Assembly: GCF_000308855.1 (NCBI RefSeq)
Contig: NZ_BAGM01000073.1
Span: forward strand, 1-64,000
DNA length: 64,000 bases
Origin: Nocardia veterana NBRC 100344
GTDB lineage: Bacteria; Actinomycetota; Actinomycetes; Mycobacteriales; Mycobacteriaceae
Direction: 5' to 3'
This document shows, one piece after another, positions 63,945 to 64,000 of this stretch. Numbering within the stretch: the first letter of the stretch is position 1; each line of letters starts with the position of its first letter. The notes beneath the pieces were generated by a model. It had not been told where the DNA came from. It did not search any database and was given only the letters and a program-made list of their open reading frames with translations. Made by a program: the position numbers and the translations under genes.

Positions 63945-64000
63945 CACCGATCCCCCTGCTCGCTGCTCGAATCCTGCTGAGCGGTAACACTTTCGGCCTG
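63944..64000 (-). CDS. nuoE: C-terminal end of NADH-quinone oxidoreductase subunit E (partial)
   Basis: The last 57 bases read [18 protein letters not shown] and a TGA whose last base overlaps the nuoF ATG. This is 18 residues of hydrophilic tail with no diagnostic motif; identity is inferred from the universal nuoE-nuoF order and the stop-start overlap seen throughout this operon. The rest lies beyond the right edge. Confidence 0.6.
   Translation of the reverse strand, partial: QAESVTAQQDSSSEQGDR

Noticed and set aside
62602-63990. Open extension in front of the nuoG start
   Set aside because: The nuoG frame stays open through nuoF, but this part reads as an Arg-rich shadow; nuoF lies there in another frame and nuoG has a proper ATGA start overlap.

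Overview
The window is high-GC actinobacterial DNA, most likely a Nocardia or a close mycolic-acid-containing relative. The evidence is an antigen-85-like mycolyltransferase, a LytR-CpsA-Psr cell-wall ligase, an EthA-like Baeyer-Villiger monooxygenase, a DUF574 methyltransferase, two ECF41 sigma factors, two P450s and a rifampicin monooxygenase that by recall closely resembles the Nocardia RIFMO enzyme. Many genes seem to start directly at a -10 box (leaderless), as is common in this group. No rRNA, tRNA or CRISPR array was seen.

Layout. 1-17.8 kb: cell-envelope and redox genes. These are an LCP protein, lexA with its own SOS box, a secreted mycolyltransferase-like esterase, two paralogous Tat-exported family-1 glycosidases flanking a membrane glycosyltransferase, a beta-ketoacyl synthase, an EthA-like monooxygenase and a HypX-like protein, then a BisC/DMSO-reductase-type molybdoenzyme and an amidase. 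18-26.7 kb: an orphan tyrosine recombinase, a frameshifted GNAT pseudogene, rox behind a rifamycin-associated element, an enoyl-CoA hydratase, a flavodoxin, and two ECF41 sigma-factor modules (one with an FMN reductase and a SnoaL-like protein, one with an AhpD-like protein) whose divergent intergenic regions carry candidate cognate promoters.

26.7-37 kb: a Cys/His-cluster coiled-coil protein downstream of a perfect 15-bp palindrome, a DUF1023 hydrolase, a DUF574 methyltransferase, an HxlR/imine-reductase-like pair, a single-chain biotin-dependent acyl-CoA carboxylase divergent from a TetR regulator, and a TipAL-type MerR regulator. 37-39.6 kb: a mobile-element scar with an S1-domain protein, a serine recombinase carrying an internal deletion, and the C-terminal remnant of a Tn3-family transposase. 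39.6-51.7 kb: accessory metabolism (phytase-like protein, NAD-binding protein, P450s, Rieske oxygenase plus DapB-like reductase, TetR regulators, HSL-type esterase, cyclase).

51.9-64 kb: on the minus strand, the distal part of the respiratory complex I operon, nuoE(partial)-F-G-H/I-J-K-L-M-N, with tightly overlapping genes. NuoH and NuoI are encoded as one continuous polypeptide. The most rewarding items for follow-up are the rox/RAE pair, the NuoH-NuoI fusion, the ECF41 promoter pairs, and the palindrome plus coiled-coil locus.
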